Assembly (NCBI RefSeq): GCF_008065135.1
Contig: NZ_CP042914.1
Span: forward strand, 8,148,516 to 8,212,515
Source: Roseimaritima ulvae
GTDB taxonomy: Bacteria; Planctomycetota; Planctomycetia; Pirellulales; Pirellulaceae
Length of the DNA stretch: 64,000 nucleotides
Direction: 5' to 3'
Made by a program: the position numbers and the translations under genes. Below the pieces are notes generated by a model. It ran no database searches and was not told the origin of the DNA. It worked only from the letters and a program-made list of their open reading frames with translations. Shown in pieces: positions 62,757 through 64,000 of this stretch (position 1 is its first letter; each line of letters begins with the position of its first letter).

Positions 62757-63916
62757 TCTACCTGGACAACAACGCTACCACGCAAATGGACCCCGCCGTT
62801 GCCGAGACGATGCAGCAGGTCTGGTTGAGCGGGCCGATGAATCCCTCCAGCCAACACGCCTCGGGCCGCGCCGCCCGCGCTCGGCTGGACCAAGCCGCCG
62901 CCGAAATCGGGGAACTGCTTGGCGCCGACGTTCAACAACCGGGCGGCCCCCAGCTGATCTTTACCAGTGGCGGCACCGAAGCCAACAACTTGGCAATTGA
63001 CGGCTTGGCCGACCACGACGCGGCCCTGATCGTATCCGAAATCGAGCATCCCAGCGTGCTGGAAGTCGCTCGCCGCTGGCAGGCCGCGGGCCGCGAAGTC
63101 CACTGGATCCCGGTCGATCGCCAAGGCGTGGCCGATTTGAGGGTGCTGGAGCAACAGCTGCGCGAGCCCCACGCGAAACCGCCGCTGGTCTGCCTGATGA
63201 CGGCCAACAACGAAACCGGCGTGCTGCAACCGGTCGCCGCCGCGGCAGAACTTTGTCGACGATTCGACGCACTGCTGCACGTCGATGCCACGCAGTCGGT
63301 CGGCAAGTGCCCCACCGATTTTGCTGCTCTGAACGCCGCCTCGATGGTGTTTGCCGCCCACAAGTTTCACGGACCGGTGGGCATCGGCGGCCTGCTGTTG
63401 GCCCCGGGCGTCCAGCTGACGGCTCAGTGGCAAGGCGGAGCGCAACAATTGGGCATGCGTCCGGGGACCGAAGCGGTCCCGCTGGCCGTGGGAGCGGCCG
63501 TGGCGCTGCGGATCGCGTGCCAAAGCATGGCGACCACCACCCCCGCCATCGCCGGCCTCCGCGACCTGCTGGAAACGCAACTGACCGAACGGCTGGACGG
63601 ATTGGTGATCCATGGCCGCGACGCCCCGCGACTGCCCGGCACCAGCTGCATCGGGTTTCCCGACGTCGACCGGCAATCGATGTTGATCAGCCTGGACATG
63701 GCCGGCTTGGCCTGCAGCAGCGGATCGGCCTGTGCCAGCGGCAGCAGTGAACCCAGTTATGTGCTGCAGGCCATGCAGGTCCCGGCGGCGACCATCGACG
63801 GTTCGTTGCGGTTTGGCCTGTCCAAGTTTTCCACTGAACCAGAAATTTTTCGAGCAATTGAACTTATCTCATTGGCGTATAACCGTTTACGACCGCATGA
63901 AGATGTGGAAAAATAA
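62753..63916 (+). CDS. Cysteine desulfurase (NifS/IscS class)
   Basis: 387 residues; the ATG overlaps the preceding stop. PLP-dependent fold type I: YLDNNATTQMDP, TSGGTEANNLAI, the PLP lysine K204 in FAAHKFHGPVG, and active-site cysteine C327 in SSGSACASGSSEPSYVL. It provides sulfur for Fe-S clusters or tRNA thiolation. IscU-like or MnmA genes are not seen in the remaining 84 bases, so the specific branch is open. Confidence 0.93.
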   Translation: MIYLDNNATTQMDPAVAETMQQVWLSGPMNPSSQHASGRAARARLDQAAAEIGELLGADVQQPGGPQLIFTSGGTEANNLAIDGLADHDAALIVSEIEHPSVLEVARRWQAAGREVHWIPVDRQGVADLRVLEQQLREPHAKPPLVCLMTANNETGVLQPVAAAAELCRRFDALLHVDATQSVGKCPTDFAALNAASMVFAAHKFHGPVGIGGLLLAPGVQLTAQWQGGAQQLGMRPGTEAVPLAVGAAVALRIACQSMATTTPAIAGLRDLLETQLTERLDGLVIHGRDAPRLPGTSCIGFPDVDRQSMLISLDMAGLACSSGSACASGSSEPSYVLQAMQVPAATIDGSLRFGLSKFSTEPEIFRAIELISLAYNRLRPHEDVEK

Positions 63917-64000
63917 GTTTTTTCGGGTCGTCCGGAAGCGGTCAAGAGGGTAAACTGCTCCGTCCCGCAGTTTTCCGCAATCCGCGCATGCCAGTGTACG

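Noticed and set aside
62603..63676. A 357-codon minus-strand frame opposite the cysteine desulfurase
   Set aside because: Antisense to a gene with intact catalytic motifs.

Overview
The window looks like a chromosomal segment of a planctomycete of the Pirellulales type (Rhodopirellula-like). Evidence for this: three DUF1559 proteins, two of them with the pilin-like GFTLVELLVVIAIIG leader; two giant PVC-type heme-binding proteins built from a beta-propeller, HEAT repeats and CxxCH; two Hanks-type serine/threonine kinases; many secreted or lipid-anchored proteins; GC-rich DNA; and intergenic spaces full of palindromic repeats. About 50 protein genes are supported. I see no rRNA, tRNA, CRISPR array or transposase gene.

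Left part (1-16 kb): the 3' end of a hybrid histidine kinase (two REC domains and an HPt) is followed by a REC-SpoIIE phosphatase. Next come an ECF-like sigma factor with a coupled membrane anti-sigma candidate, and a 1331-residue CotH-like/propeller/HEAT/cytochrome fusion divergent from a CE15-type esterase. Then follow a DUF1559-PepSY-DUF2271-DUF4198 block resembling metal/iron-handling accessory clusters, and a MarR-sulfate exporter-small membrane protein operon.

Centre (16-35 kb): a FAD/NAD(P)-binding protein and a multi-span membrane protein are convergent with a membrane serine/threonine kinase. Then come a Tat-exported NodB/deacetylase-like protein and a co-oriented block of HscC-like Hsp70, a tail-anchored membrane protein, a J-like membrane protein lacking HPD, and a second kinase. 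A 30-unit heptanucleotide array lies between the last two. A uracil-DNA glycosylase, a translationally coupled pair (DMFase-like protein and PVC cytochrome) and CsaA follow.

Right part (35-64 kb): a 1448-residue secreted protein of unknown function is bracketed by a 99-bp direct duplication of the 3' end of the neighbouring membrane-protein gene, which suggests an insertion or rearrangement. Beyond it lie a Cys-rich porin, a DUF1559/lipoprotein/membrane operon, BON and cytochrome genes, and a sucrose cluster (sucrose-phosphate synthase fused to a phosphatase domain, amylosucrase, separate HAD phosphatase). The primary-type sigma factor, assorted hypothetical genes, HemX-like and HemA, ScpB with a long acidic tail, and a cysteine desulfurase complete the window.

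Several families of dispersed inverted repeats occupy intergenic gaps, often between convergent genes. In at least four places a gene's stop codon lies inside a repeat copy. The most promising candidate for an undescribed system is the Hsp70/J-like/membrane/kinase block. The most striking structural signal is the duplication around the 1448-residue gene.
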